DNA of 31,368 bases from Desulfobacteraceae bacterium UBA5616 (GTDB lineage: Bacteria; Desulfobacterota; Desulfobacteria; Desulfobacterales; UBA5616). The stretch is taken from NCBI GenBank assembly GCA_002423615.1, contig DIKO01000037.1, positions 1 to 31,368 of the forward strand, read 5' to 3'. Position numbers and translations under genes: made by a program. Under the pieces are notes generated by a model that worked only from the letters and a program-made list of their open reading frames with translations, ran no database searches and was not told the DNA's origin. The stretch's first letter is position 1. Each line of letters opens with the position of its first letter. This document shows positions 15,726 through 24,810 of the stretch, piece by piece.

Positions 15726-17039
15726 TTATTTCAGATAAGTAAGCTCTTTCGGCAGGGGAACGCCCTTTCCCATGGTATCTTCCCCGTAATTGACGCCCGA
15801 CAGGATCCGGATATCCGAAAGCGCCCTGGAATCCCCTTCAAACACCACCTGCTGGATGTTCTCTTTACTGATTTTCCCGCCGGCCCACTGGATATCCAGG
15901 ACACTGCTCGCATCAAACCGGTCATTTCCCACGCAAAGCTCCACCTGGCCGCCGTAGTGCTGGACAATCCTGGCCACCAGAAGGCTCGGGCGGCTGTGAA
16001 ATCCCAGCTTCACCGGAATCCCCACCTTGATGGACGTCCGCTCGATGTTTTCGTTCAGGATATCCCTCGCCAGTTCCCGGCCCGATGTCAGGTAGTGGCA
16101 GATATAATACAGACCGTAGTTAATGGTCCGATCCAAAAGCGCTTGTTCGTCTACCAGCACACTCAACCGCTGCTGCACGATTTTATAGATGTTCTTGTAA
16201 CCAGTCTTGAAGATGTGTCTCTCATAAAAGTGAAGCAGCCGTCCCGTCATCTGAAGGAGGTGGAAAACGCAGGAAAAATAGCCCCTGAGCTGTTTTAATT
16301 TCCGGTTCCCGAACCGGTACCCGCCATGAATAACGTAAGTGTCGAAAGAAGACTGCAGGTTGTGAACCAGCATTTCAAACCGCCGGATTTCAACCTCGTT
16401 GACCTTGTCCGGCACAATGGCCGGGATATCTTCTATGGCATAAGGTTCAAAAAACCCGAATTGATCGAAATTGTCGGAAATGCTGAGAAACTCACTGGCG
16501 ATCTTGACGATGTTTTCCTTCTGCTGGTCCTTGTCGGCATCATCGATATCATAATCCAGCATTTCCGATGTGGTGATTCCGGGAAATTCTTCCAGTCCGA
16601 ACCCCTGGTCCGGCATGGGGATTTTCAACCGACGGGCTTCTTCCAGAATAGCCGGGGCAAGGGCCTTGAGGGACCGGGTCAAAAAGGCCATGGTCAGTCG
16701 CCCATCGTTCTCGAATTCGGTGGTGTCCCCCAGATCATAGAAACTCAATCGGTTTGAAATATGTTTCTGGGAGTAGCTGGCCATGCTCAAATGGCGGACG
16801 GCGGCTGCCAGTTCCCGGTAATAATACCATTCGTTGCTGTTCTTGGCGCCATGATAATCCAGAAAATCTTCGAGTAACTGGGAGTCGGACATCAGCTTGG
16901 CGTAAAGCTTTTTGGTAAAAACGGTTTGGTTCCGATCAACACTTGCGATATAAAGGCAACACTTTAAATAATCATATGAAAATATCCGTATTTTTTCAAA
17001 AAAAGACATTTCATTTCCGGGTGTTGAAGATGCTGTCAT
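15726..17039 (-). CDS. Large protein of unknown function with a C-terminal HPr-like domain
   Basis: The protein has 437 residues. The last 100 resemble the HPr phosphocarrier fold: GFHSRPSLLVARIVQHYGG corresponds to the GLHARPA helix, placing a phosphorylatable-type histidine near residue 348, followed by SSVLDIQWAGGKI where HPr has its Ser46 loop. The first 330 residues are helical and I do not recognise them. A second in-frame ATG at 17009 has GGA 7 nt upstream and may be the start. No PTS enzyme I, EIIA or HPr kinase gene is near, so phosphorylation is unproven. It precedes ispD by 5 nt and follows rnpB. Confidence 0.7.
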   Translation of the reverse strand: MTASSTPGNEMSFFEKIRIFSYDYLKCCLYIASVDRNQTVFTKKLYAKLMSDSQLLEDFLDYHGAKNSNEWYYYRELAAAVRHLSMASYSQKHISNRLSFYDLGDTTEFENDGRLTMAFLTRSLKALAPAILEEARRLKIPMPDQGFGLEEFPGITTSEMLDYDIDDADKDQQKENIVKIASEFLSISDNFDQFGFFEPYAIEDIPAIVPDKVNEVEIRRFEMLVHNLQSSFDTYVIHGGYRFGNRKLKQLRGYFSCVFHLLQMTGRLLHFYERHIFKTGYKNIYKIVQQRLSVLVDEQALLDRTINYGLYYICHYLTSGRELARDILNENIERTSIKVGIPVKLGFHSRPSLLVARIVQHYGGQVELCVGNDRFDASSVLDIQWAGGKISKENIQQVVFEGDSRALSDIRILSGVNYGEDTMGKGVPLPKELTYLK

Positions 17040-17081
17040 GTTTTGTTTAATATCCGAATCCGATTATTTTTTTTTAAAAAT

Positions 17082-17486
17082 GGGTCGAAGCAGTCCATAA
17101 GCCGAATTCTGTCCCTTAACCGGGTTTCCCCGGAAAAGGCAACGATCATTCATCTGTGGATGACGGTTGCCCGGCATCTCTTGCGACCTACCCGGAAACT
17201 TAAGCGGGCAGCTCTCAGTCGTTTCCCTATTTGGTCTTGCACCGGGTGGGGTTTACCGAGTTCTCCGGTCGCCCGGAGAACTGGTGCGCTCTTACCGCAC
17301 CTTTTCACCCTTACCAAGGGGAAATCATCCGGTGACCCGGCCTCTTGCCCCATGGCGGTATACTTTCTGTTGCACTTTCCTTCGCGTCGCCGCGACTCCA
17401 CGTTATGGAGCACCCTGCCCTGTGGTGTTCGGACTTTCCTCGAAATCATGATCTGATTCCGCGATCGTCTGGACTACTCCGACCCG
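17082..17486 (-). ncRNA. rnpB: RNase P RNA, bacterial type A
   Basis: The strand complementary to the window carries the conserved core of RNase P RNA: AGGAAAGTCCG, CAGGGCAGGGTGC, GTGCAACAGAAAGTA, GGTAAGGGTGAAAAGGTGC, GCGGTAAGAGCGCACC, GGTAAACCCCACCCGG, GCAAGACCAAATAGGG and ACAGAATTCGGCTTA. The 5' end (GGGTCGGAGTAGTCCA) and 3' end (TGGACTGCTTCGACCC) pair throughout, counting two G-U pairs, which defines P1 and sets the ends. Its 5' end overlaps the last 13 bases of the zinc-ribbon gene, including the stop. The RNA is the catalytic subunit that trims tRNA 5' leaders. Confidence 0.97.
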
Positions 17487-18208
17487 TCTTTATCCTTTTC
17501 CCAATAAATAATTCTATGACAATTCGGACAATACTGCAAGCTGTCAAGGCGTTGAAGTTCATTATACCGCTGGGGAGGCAGGTTTACATGGCATCCAAGA
17601 CACAATAAATCCACAACCCGGACAATTGCCAGAATCCCGACGATGTTTTTGACCTTCTCGTATTTCTTCAAAAAATCCGGATCAACATTTCCAACAAGAC
17701 CGGTTCTGTCCCGGGACAGCTCGGCAAGCACGCCCTGGATTTCTTCATTTTCCTTCAATACGCTCATTTTTTGAACGCCGGTCTCTTTTGAAAACCTTTC
17801 AAGCTCGACTTTTCCGGATTTGATCTGTTTCTCCGCTTTCTCGATGTCATCCAGGATTTCAATCTGGGAGTCTTCAATTTCCGATTTCCTGACCCGAATT
17901 TCTTCAATCTCTTTTAAGATCGCCTGGTATTCCTTATTGTTCTTGACCAGCCCCAGCTTTTCCTTGCTTTTTTTAATCTGGGCGTCATTCTGCTGGATCA
18001 GGGCATCTAGTTCCCGGTATTTTTTCTTCAACTCGTCCAGGGTTCCGGATTCCCGGTTTACCTGCTCTTCAAACGCCTTCAAGCCGTTTTCCAGTTCTTC
18101 AAGTGTCGATGGAATTTTATCAAGCTTTTTAGTCAGGTTGAAAAATCGCCTGTCAACTTCCTGAAGTTTGACAAGATAACCGATCTGTTCTTTGATATGT
18201 TCTGTCAT
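17474..18208 (-). CDS. C4-type zinc-ribbon coiled-coil protein (DUF164-like)
   Basis: The protein has 244 residues from the ATG at 18208-18206; a longer frame starts at 18280 but would overlap the Nif3-like gene, so it was not chosen. Residues 20-180 are highly charged heptad sequence forming a long coiled coil. The C-terminus has CLGC...CPNC, a four-cysteine zinc ribbon, before the acidic tail. Relatives are common in Deltaproteobacteria and Actinobacteria; nucleic-acid or ribosome binding has been proposed. It follows the Nif3-like gene by 19 nt and its stop codon lies inside the 5' end of rnpB, so transcription probably runs through. Confidence 0.85.
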   Translation of the reverse strand: MTEHIKEQIGYLVKLQEVDRRFFNLTKKLDKIPSTLEELENGLKAFEEQVNRESGTLDELKKKYRELDALIQQNDAQIKKSKEKLGLVKNNKEYQAILKEIEEIRVRKSEIEDSQIEILDDIEKAEKQIKSGKVELERFSKETGVQKMSVLKENEEIQGVLAELSRDRTGLVGNVDPDFLKKYEKVKNIVGILAIVRVVDLLCLGCHVNLPPQRYNELQRLDSLQYCPNCHRIIYWEKDKDGSE

Positions 18209-18227
18209 CGTTTTTCCCGGAATGTTG

Positions 18228-19061
18228 TTATAGGGTCTGGAACGGGTCGTTCTCCAGCTTGCAGGCCTGGACAGCGACATCCAGCCCGCGTATTTTGGTT
18301 TCTTCCTGAAGCCGCCCGGCCAGCACGTCCAGGATCACATGTTCGGATGCAAAATGTCCGATATCGATAAGACCTTTGCCGGCGGCCTCGGCATCCCTGG
18401 CATCATGATACCGGAGATCTCCGCTGACAAAAACCTCGGCATCCGACAGGAGGAAGGTCTTCAACAGGCTTGAACCGCTTCCACAACACAGAGCCACCGA
18501 CTTCACCGGCATGTCCGGCTGACCGGCGATTCTTACGGAAGTCAAGCCCAAGCGCGTTTTTAGGTGTTCCGCAAAATGGAGGAGGTGTGTTTTTTCCTCA
18601 AGGCACCCCTTTCGACCCATGCCCCAATTCGTTTCCCCCGGCTGATGTGCATCGAAGCCCTTTCTTGGAACATCAAGGCCGGAAATATCCTTAAGACCGA
18701 TTCTGTCGGCCAGAACGTCATTAATGCCTGAACTTGCCGCATCAAGGTTGGTATGGGCGGAAAACACGGAAAGTTCATGCCTGAGCGCAAGGGAGATAAT
18801 TTTCCCCGATGGCGTGTCAAGGTCGATGGTATCGAGGGGTTTAAAAATAAACGGGTGGTGCGTAATCAAAAGGTCTACACCCTGGCGGCAGGCGGCGGAT
18901 ATAACAGGAAAGGATGGATCAAGCGCCACCCACAGTGTTTTAACGACCTGATCGCGGCATCCGATCTGAAGCCCCGGGTTATCCCAGCCCTCGGCCAAGC
19001 CGGCCGGTGCCAGGGTTTCCATGATTTCCATGATATCGCCGACGGTCGCCCTCATCTGCAA
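18228..19061 (-). CDS. Nif3/YbgI-like dinuclear metal protein
   Basis: The protein has 277 residues of the Nif3 family, hexameric proteins with a two-metal centre; the GTP cyclohydrolase 1 type 2 name is a historical label. Ligand motifs are LLITHHPFIF, FSAHTNLDAA and, near the end, DIGHFASEH. The frame starts at TTG (19061-19059) with AGGGA 8 nt upstream; the ATG at 19055 is the alternative. It sits 19 nt before the zinc-ribbon gene and behind an intrinsic terminator of the rpoD-tRNA region. The substrate is unknown. Confidence 0.9.
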   Translation of the reverse strand: MQMRATVGDIMEIMETLAPAGLAEGWDNPGLQIGCRDQVVKTLWVALDPSFPVISAACRQGVDLLITHHPFIFKPLDTIDLDTPSGKIISLALRHELSVFSAHTNLDAASSGINDVLADRIGLKDISGLDVPRKGFDAHQPGETNWGMGRKGCLEEKTHLLHFAEHLKTRLGLTSVRIAGQPDMPVKSVALCCGSGSSLLKTFLLSDAEVFVSGDLRYHDARDAEAAGKGLIDIGHFASEHVILDVLAGRLQEETKIRGLDVAVQACKLENDPFQTL

Positions 19062-19117
19062 ATACGATATTCCCTGTCGTCCCTGTTCGGGTTCATTTTA
19101 TCGGGCCGGGTTCGTTG

Positions 19118-19154
19118 AAAAAAAAAGGCGCGGTCTCCGGTTGCAGACCACGCC
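19118..19154 (-). terminator. Intrinsic terminator behind the CAU tRNA
   Basis: On the minus strand GGCGTGGTCT (19154-19145) and AGACCGCGCC (19136-19127) form a 10-bp stem (one G-U) followed by nine T (19126-19118). It lies after the tRNA and before the Nif3-like gene, so it likely ends the rpoD-tRNA transcript. Confidence 0.9.
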
Positions 19155-19248
19155 CCTGTTCCACCTTTTCATGGACTAATTTGCACGACATGTTCTCTTT
19201 TCCTGCAAATTTTCCATTGGGCAAATAAATCCTCGATTGAGTTACAAG

Positions 19249-19321
19249 TGGGCCCACCTGGGTTCGAACCAGGGACCGACCGGTTATGAGCCGGTGGCTC
19301 TTCCAGCTGAGCTATGGGCCC
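19249..19321 (-). tRNA. tRNA with CAU anticodon (Met elongator or Ile2)
   Basis: The cloverleaf is complete on the minus strand: acceptor GGGCCCA/TGGGCCC, D arm GCTC...GAGC with an 8-nt loop, anticodon arm ACCGG-CTCATAA-CCGGT, and T arm CCTGG-TTCGAAC-CCAGG. The discriminator is A and CCA is not encoded. Anticodon CAU can belong to elongator tRNA-Met or to tRNA-Ile2, whose C34 is changed to lysidine by TilS. The G+C-rich acceptor start (GGGCC) leans to Ile2, but I cannot decide. Confidence 0.95.
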
Positions 19322-19371
19322 GTCATCATCAGGCGTCTGTTTTTAGCGATAGAATATTTTTTTGTCAAGAA

Positions 19372-21204
19372 TTAGGTTTCGATAAAACTTTTTAATTTGC
19401 GGCTTCTCGTGGGATGCCGCAATTTCCTCAAGGCCTTGGCTTCGATCTGCCGGATGCGTTCACGGGTCACCGCGAAATCCTGCCCCACCTCCTCCAATGT
19501 GTGATCAGCCTTTTCACCTATGCCGAAACGCATTCTTAAAACTTTTTCTTCACGGGGCGTCAGGGTGGCCAGCACTTTCCGCGTCTGCTCGGCAAGATTC
19601 AGGTTTACCGCCGCTTCCGAGGGCAGGACGAATTTCTTGTCCTCGATGAAATCACCCAGATGGCTGTCTTCCTCCTCCCCGATGGGGGTTTCCAGGGAAA
19701 TGGGTTCCCTGGCGATTTTCAGGACCTTTCTGACTTTATCCAGCGGAATCTCCATTTTTTCGGCGATTTCTTCGGGGGTGGGTTCCCGCCCCAGTTCCTG
19801 CACAAGGTATCTGGATGTCCGAATCAGCTTGTTGATGGTTTCAATCATATGAACCGGGATTCGTATGGTCCTGGCCTGGTCTGCGATGGCCCGGGTGATG
19901 GCCTGCCGGATCCACCAGGTCGCATAGGTGCTGAATTTATAGCCCCGGCGGTATTCAAATTTATCAACCGCCTTCATCAGTCCGATATTGCCTTCCTGGA
20001 TCAGATCGAGGAATTGCAGGCCCCGGTTGGTGTATTTCTTGGCAATGCTGACCACCAGTCGAAGATTGGCCCTGGTCAATTCGCTTTTGGCCGCCTTGGC
20101 CACCAGATGCCCGTCATCCACCCCGGAAATAATTCTTTTAAGGGACCTGCCCTTTGATCTAATCAGTTGTTCCTTTTCGCTTATCTGGTCCAGAAAGTCC
20201 TTCAATTCAACATATAATGCACCGATGTCATTCTTGGTGAGGTCGCATTTCGGTTTGATCCACTTATAAAAAGAGGCCTTGGAGGAAAGATTGGAACGCA
20301 GCTCTGAAACCGGAACCCCCAGGCATTCCGCACATGAAACAATGAACTTATTCATGGTGTCGAACCAGTCGATCTGCTCCCGGATGATTCTTTCAATCTT
20401 ATCGATGACACCACCTTCAAACCGCCATTCCTTTAGCAGCTCAAAAATTTTGTTGTTTCGGCGATTAATGGACCGCCTGATCCGGCGTTGCTCATCAAAA
20501 CCTTCGGTTGCAAATAGTTTTTCCCGGTATTCCTCATTCTCCGTATGAATTTTCTGGATATCGTCCACCGTTTTCAGGTAATTTTCAATCTGAACAGCCT
20601 CATCGATATAGGCGTCCCCCTCATCGATATCTCTCAATACATGCTTGGGTCTTAACGTCTCCTGTTCGATGAGCTTGCCCAGGTCCAGAAGGCATCGAAC
20701 TCCGGTGGAAGTGTCGATCAGCGCCCTTAAAATTCGCTGCTCGCCGGTTTCGATTTTTTTGGCGATTTCAACTTCCCCTTCCCTGCTCAGCAAGGTTACC
20801 ATTCCCATTTCCCGAAGATACATCTTAACCGGATCCGTAACGCTTCCATATTCGGATGAAGTCTCTTCCTTCGACAAGCCGTCATCAAAACTTTTTTTAG
20901 GCTTGTCTCTCGGATCCATCTTTTCTTCGTCCAGGATTTCAATGTCGTTATCATCAAATATCATCAGGGTTTCATCGAATTGATCCGAAACGAGCATATC
21001 TCTGGGAAGTGCCTCATTGATTTCATCATACGTCAAATATCCCTGTTTTTTCCCTTTTTGAACGAGATCACACAGCACTTTCTTGTTTTTGTTCTCATCT
21101 TCTGTTTTTATTTTCGTAATTTTGGTCATTTTTCCCTTGTTACCCTTGTTAGCAGCTTTCTTTTTGGGAGAGGATTTGGCCGTTTTCGCGGATTTCTGTA
21201 CCAT
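19372..21204 (-). CDS. rpoD: RNA polymerase primary sigma factor (sigma 70)
   Basis: The protein has 610 residues from the ATG at 21204-21202, which has GGAGG 9 nt upstream; the longer frame from 21255 lacks a site. The N-terminus is Lys/Ala-rich followed by acidic region 1.1. Region 1.2 starts near DPVKMYLREMG. Region 2 shows GLQFLDLIQEGNIGLMKAVDKF, YKFSTYATWWIRQAITRAI; region 3 shows RIPVHMIETINK; region 4.2 has EEVGQDFAVTRERIRQIEAKALRKLRHP. This is the housekeeping sigma. The order dnaG-rpoD is the classic macromolecular-synthesis arrangement. The tRNA follows after 50 nt. Confidence 0.97.
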   Translation of the reverse strand: MVQKSAKTAKSSPKKKAANKGNKGKMTKITKIKTEDENKNKKVLCDLVQKGKKQGYLTYDEINEALPRDMLVSDQFDETLMIFDDNDIEILDEEKMDPRDKPKKSFDDGLSKEETSSEYGSVTDPVKMYLREMGMVTLLSREGEVEIAKKIETGEQRILRALIDTSTGVRCLLDLGKLIEQETLRPKHVLRDIDEGDAYIDEAVQIENYLKTVDDIQKIHTENEEYREKLFATEGFDEQRRIRRSINRRNNKIFELLKEWRFEGGVIDKIERIIREQIDWFDTMNKFIVSCAECLGVPVSELRSNLSSKASFYKWIKPKCDLTKNDIGALYVELKDFLDQISEKEQLIRSKGRSLKRIISGVDDGHLVAKAAKSELTRANLRLVVSIAKKYTNRGLQFLDLIQEGNIGLMKAVDKFEYRRGYKFSTYATWWIRQAITRAIADQARTIRIPVHMIETINKLIRTSRYLVQELGREPTPEEIAEKMEIPLDKVRKVLKIAREPISLETPIGEEEDSHLGDFIEDKKFVLPSEAAVNLNLAEQTRKVLATLTPREEKVLRMRFGIGEKADHTLEEVGQDFAVTRERIRQIEAKALRKLRHPTRSRKLKSFIET

Positions 21205-21339
21205 AAATAATTGCCTCCGAAATATGCCGATTAGTAATGCGTTGTATACGGACAAAACCCTTAAGACCGGAGAATGCCGTCAAAAGGTTCTTTTAACCCG
21301 GTATCCATTCAGGTCATTAACGATCCGCAAATATTTCCG

Positions 21340-23169
21340 TCAGCGGCCCGCTATCAGGCTCATCTTCAGCCTTTCACTGCGTTGGGCTTTCCGCTGTTTT
21401 TCGCTTAATAATTTTATCAGCAAATCATGATCATTATTTTTTTCCGCGGCCCTGATCTGATCAATCAGGTCTTTCTCACCAAAAATCCGAGAGTTATCGA
21501 CAAATTTTTGTATCAGCTTGATACATCCCTGATACTGCCATGCCTCATCACCGATCCCGAGTTCGGAGACAATGCGTTTATTTTCATCGTCATCTAAATC
21601 GTTCAATACCTCCGCAACAATATGATCCGCTTTGTCGATATGTTTCAATATACACATCCCCAGAGATCTTAACTGATCGTCCCGGAAAAAGGACAAAACA
21701 TCATGCCGCTCTATATCGGTTAATATTTCAGGGAACTGAAGCATCATGGAGATGATCCGCCGTTCCGACCGGATGTTCGGAGAGACGGTATCGGATCCTC
21801 CTGAGACGAGTACCGATTCTTTTTTTGCCGATTCCCCGGAACCCGTCATCCGGCCCTGCAACTTTCCCTGGGACTGGAATTCTTTCAGCTTGGCCATTAC
21901 GGCGGATTCGGGTACATCCACGCGTTCCGACAATGCCTTGATATATAAGGACCTGGCCACGGTATCCGTGATGGAGGCAAGGGGCTTTATCATGTCATGA
22001 ATAACGGCGATTTTCCCCTCCACCGTCATCCCGTGTTTTTTAACCGCCGCATCCATGAGAAAGCCCATGACACTCGATGCTTTTTCCGAGAGTTCCCTGA
22101 ATTTATCGGGCCCCATGGCCCGGATATAGGAATCCGGGTCATGATTTTCCGGGAGCACCAGAATGCGCGCCGCATTGTCATATTTCATAAAGAGGGACAC
22201 ACTGCGTACAGCGGCCTTGATGCCCGCGTCGTCTGAATCGAAAACCAGAATGATCTTCTCAGCATGTCCCTTGACCATCCTGAGATGGTCGGCGGTCAGG
22301 GCCGTTCCCAGGGTCGCGACGGCATTTTCTATCCCGAACTGGTGCAGCGAAATGCAATCCAGGTAGCCTTCCACGATGAAAACCGTATCGGTTTCCCGGC
22401 ATCGTTTTTTAGCGAAATTCAGTCCATAAAGCGACCGGCTTTTGTGATAAACCGGTGTTTCGGGCGAATTCAGGTATTTGGGCAATGCATCGTCAATACT
22501 CCTTCCCCCAAATCCGATGGGAATGCCATTGACGTCGAAGATGGGAAACATGACACGGTTTCTGAACCGATCATAAACCCCGTCTCCGGTCTTTCTCGGA
22601 ATAACAAGTCCTGTTCTCTGCATCGTGGGCGAGGGAATATTCTTTTTGGACAAAAATCTCAAAAGGTGATCCCACCCCTCCGGTGCGTAGCCTACATGGA
22701 ATTTCTCCAGTGTTTCCGGATCCACCCCCCGGCGTTTAAGATAGGCTGCCGCCTTTTCACCCCCTGTTCCCTGGTTGAGGCATTTCCGGAAAAAGATCAC
22801 CGCATGTCGGTTGATTTCCAGGATTTTCTCCCGTTCGCTCATTTGGCCTTTTTCCACAGAGCTCAGGGGTCGTTCCGCTACGGTTATCCCGAAACGCCTG
22901 GCAAGAGATTTAACCGCTTCAGGATAGGAAAGATTTTCATTTTTCATCAAGAAGCTGAAAACATCCCCGCCTTCCTGACAGCCGAAACAATGAAAAATCT
23001 GTTTGTCTGGATTAACGGTAAAGGACGCTGTTTTCTCTGAATGGAAGGGGCAAAGTCCGATGAAGTTCCTTCCCGTCTTCTTCAATCGAACGGCTTCCGA
23101 AATCACCTCGACGATATCGGATCTATCCCTGATTTCGGAGATCTTTTCATCTGGGATTCTAAATGACAA
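21340..23169 (-). CDS. dnaG: DNA primase
   Basis: The protein has 609 residues if it starts at TTG (23169-23167), which has GAGGGGG about 7 nt upstream and is followed by the usual SFRIPDEKISEIR; the frame is open to 23244. The CHC2 zinc-binding domain is seen as CPFHSEKTASF and HCFGCQEGGD. The TOPRIM catalytic core has IVEGYLDCISLHQFG and LVFDSDDAGIKAA. The C-terminal third, which binds the DnaB helicase, is less conserved. The gene makes RNA primers in replication. It precedes rpoD by 135 nt, a gap in which I see no other gene. Confidence 0.96.
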   Translation of the reverse strand: MSFRIPDEKISEIRDRSDIVEVISEAVRLKKTGRNFIGLCPFHSEKTASFTVNPDKQIFHCFGCQEGGDVFSFLMKNENLSYPEAVKSLARRFGITVAERPLSSVEKGQMSEREKILEINRHAVIFFRKCLNQGTGGEKAAAYLKRRGVDPETLEKFHVGYAPEGWDHLLRFLSKKNIPSPTMQRTGLVIPRKTGDGVYDRFRNRVMFPIFDVNGIPIGFGGRSIDDALPKYLNSPETPVYHKSRSLYGLNFAKKRCRETDTVFIVEGYLDCISLHQFGIENAVATLGTALTADHLRMVKGHAEKIILVFDSDDAGIKAAVRSVSLFMKYDNAARILVLPENHDPDSYIRAMGPDKFRELSEKASSVMGFLMDAAVKKHGMTVEGKIAVIHDMIKPLASITDTVARSLYIKALSERVDVPESAVMAKLKEFQSQGKLQGRMTGSGESAKKESVLVSGGSDTVSPNIRSERRIISMMLQFPEILTDIERHDVLSFFRDDQLRSLGMCILKHIDKADHIVAEVLNDLDDDENKRIVSELGIGDEAWQYQGCIKLIQKFVDNSRIFGEKDLIDQIRAAEKNNDHDLLIKLLSEKQRKAQRSERLKMSLIAGR

Positions 23170-23349
23170 TAAATTCGCCCCCTCTTTTCGGGATCTCAGC
23201 AGTCTCGGCGTAACGGCAGGCTGAATAAACGGGAAGTGGAACACTTATTAGAAATTGCCGGAAGGCAAGGTTGGTTCCCCACTTCATGTAAGGGTGCATC
23301 AATCCATAAGCCCGATTTTTAAAGACTGTATTTATTTGGTTAAACTAAT

Positions 23350-23378
23350 TAAATAATGTTCGGAACGGAATTTGTCAA
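23350..23378 (-). promoter_or_regulatory. Candidate promoter for dnaG-rpoD
   Basis: On the minus strand TTGACA (23378-23373) is followed after 17 nt by TATTTA (23355-23350). It lies just past the hisA stop codon and in AT-rich DNA upstream of dnaG. The -35 is perfect and the -10 is weak. Confidence 0.5.
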
Positions 23379-23381
23379 GGA

Positions 23382-24116
23382 TTAGGTGGTGGTTTTTCTG
23401 GTGAGCCGAACGGCCTCCCTAAGGCTCATCGTGCCGGCATACAGGGCTTTCCCGGTAATAATGCCCGTAACGCCGACCTCTTCCAAGGGCAATAACCGTT
23501 TTATGTCTTCAATGGTGGATACACCCCCCGAGGCTACCACGGGTATGGTTATGGAAGCGGCCAGACGCCGGGTTTCCTCGATATTCGGTCCGGTTTGCAT
23601 GCCGTCCCGGTGGATATCGGTAAAGTTGATGGCCGCCACGCCGCAGTCTTCAAACTGTTTTGCCAGGTCAACGGCCTCGACGTCGGTTGTTTTCGTCCAG
23701 CCTTCGATCGCCACCTTCCCGTTTCTGGCATCGATGCCCACGACGATCCTGCCCGGGTGGTTTTTACACGCATCTCTGACGAGCCTGGGATTTTTGATGG
23801 CTTCGGTTCCGATAATCACCCGGGCCGCACCCAGTTCCAACAACATTTTAACAGTATCTTCGTTTCGGATGCCCCCCCCGACCTGAACGTCAACATCAAC
23901 ATTTTCAATGATCTTCCGAATGGCCGCAATGTTTTTCGGATGTTTTTCCATTGCTCCGTCCAGGTCTACGACATGGATGATCTTTGCGCCCTCTTCCTGC
24001 CACTTCAGGGCCATCTTCTCCGGTTCGCGGGAATAGATCGTCTCCCTGTCCATTTCCCCCTGCAGCAATCGGACGCAACAGCCGTTTTTCAAATCAATCG
24101 CCGGTATGATGATCAT
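23382..24116 (-). CDS. hisA: Phosphoribosylformimino-AICAR-phosphate isomerase
   Basis: The protein has 244 residues, the standard HisA length, with a TIM-barrel fold; it catalyses the fourth step of histidine synthesis. The catalytic Asp8 is in IIIPAIDLKNG and the second Asp in VGIDARNGKVAIEGW. Phosphate sites are the VQVGGGIRN and VVASGGVST loops. Its first 23 bases overlap the end of the lipoprotein gene upstream, so translation is probably coupled. hisF and hisH are not in view, an unusual break in what is normally hisBHAF order. Confidence 0.97.
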   Translation of the reverse strand: MIIIPAIDLKNGCCVRLLQGEMDRETIYSREPEKMALKWQEEGAKIIHVVDLDGAMEKHPKNIAAIRKIIENVDVDVQVGGGIRNEDTVKMLLELGAARVIIGTEAIKNPRLVRDACKNHPGRIVVGIDARNGKVAIEGWTKTTDVEAVDLAKQFEDCGVAAINFTDIHRDGMQTGPNIEETRRLAASITIPVVASGGVSTIEDIKRLLPLEEVGVTGIITGKALYAGTMSLREAVRLTRKTTT

Positions 24117-24810
24117 AATCTGGAAAATTCCTTAATAATTCTTCTAGCCCGGACATGGCCATCTCCCCGGCGGTAATCCATCTGGCTTTTCTTCGAATGA
24201 AAGCTTTAAGGTTCAGCAGGTTTTCGCTTAACGGCTGCTGGGTTTCGCTGAAAATTCCCGACCACACGATGGATCCATCTGCGACATGGATAAGATGGAT
24301 TTCAAAAATTACCGACGCCGGAAACTCCACGGAATGTTTTGTGCCCACCCGCTCTTCGAACCGGTAAACGCAGCCGGTCAGGACCGCATCCGCTTTTGCG
24401 TTCCGCCCGAGTTGGACCAGCTTCTGTTTTTCCGGAACGCCACCCGGGCCATCTATCAGCCAGTCTGTCGGTCGTCCCTGGGAAGCTTCGGCCTGAACAC
24501 TCAGATAGCCGGGCCTGCTCTCCAAAAAAGAGACCAGTTTGTCGGTCAGCAGTTCGTCAGCCGGTTCCATCACCTTTCCGGTAATGTAGAATTTTCCGGT
24601 GATGGGGCTTGTGACGCTTTTGTTCACACCATGAATGAAAGCCATGTCCTTTACCGGCAGGATCAGAATTCTCCGCCCCTCATAGGTCATGGCCCCTGTT
24701 TTCTTTACACCCGTTCCGGCCGTTGTGCAGGCCGCCGTCAACCACAGCGGGACAAGCACCATCAAAGCCCATATCGCGGGCATGCGATATTTCCTTTTGC
24801 AGTGGATCAT
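24094..24810 (-). CDS. Outer-membrane-type lipoprotein of unknown function within the his genes
   Basis: The protein has 238 residues with an N-terminal signal: basic start, hydrophobic helix, and lipobox LTAAC with the lipidated Cys at 28. After it the sequence looks like an alpha-beta periplasmic domain with RILILPVKDM, ADAVLTGCVYRFEER and SVIFEIHLIHVADGSIVWSGIF, similar in style to CsgG/FlgO-like or GNA1162-like lipoproteins, though I would not name a family. Its ATG overlaps the hisB stop by four bases and its end overlaps hisA by 23, so it is firmly co-transcribed with two histidine genes that have no obvious link to it. Confidence 0.78.
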   Translation of the reverse strand: MIHCKRKYRMPAIWALMVLVPLWLTAACTTAGTGVKKTGAMTYEGRRILILPVKDMAFIHGVNKSVTSPITGKFYITGKVMEPADELLTDKLVSFLESRPGYLSVQAEASQGRPTDWLIDGPGGVPEKQKLVQLGRNAKADAVLTGCVYRFEERVGTKHSVEFPASVIFEIHLIHVADGSIVWSGIFSETQQPLSENLLNLKAFIRRKARWITAGEMAMSGLEELLRNFPDYDHHTGD

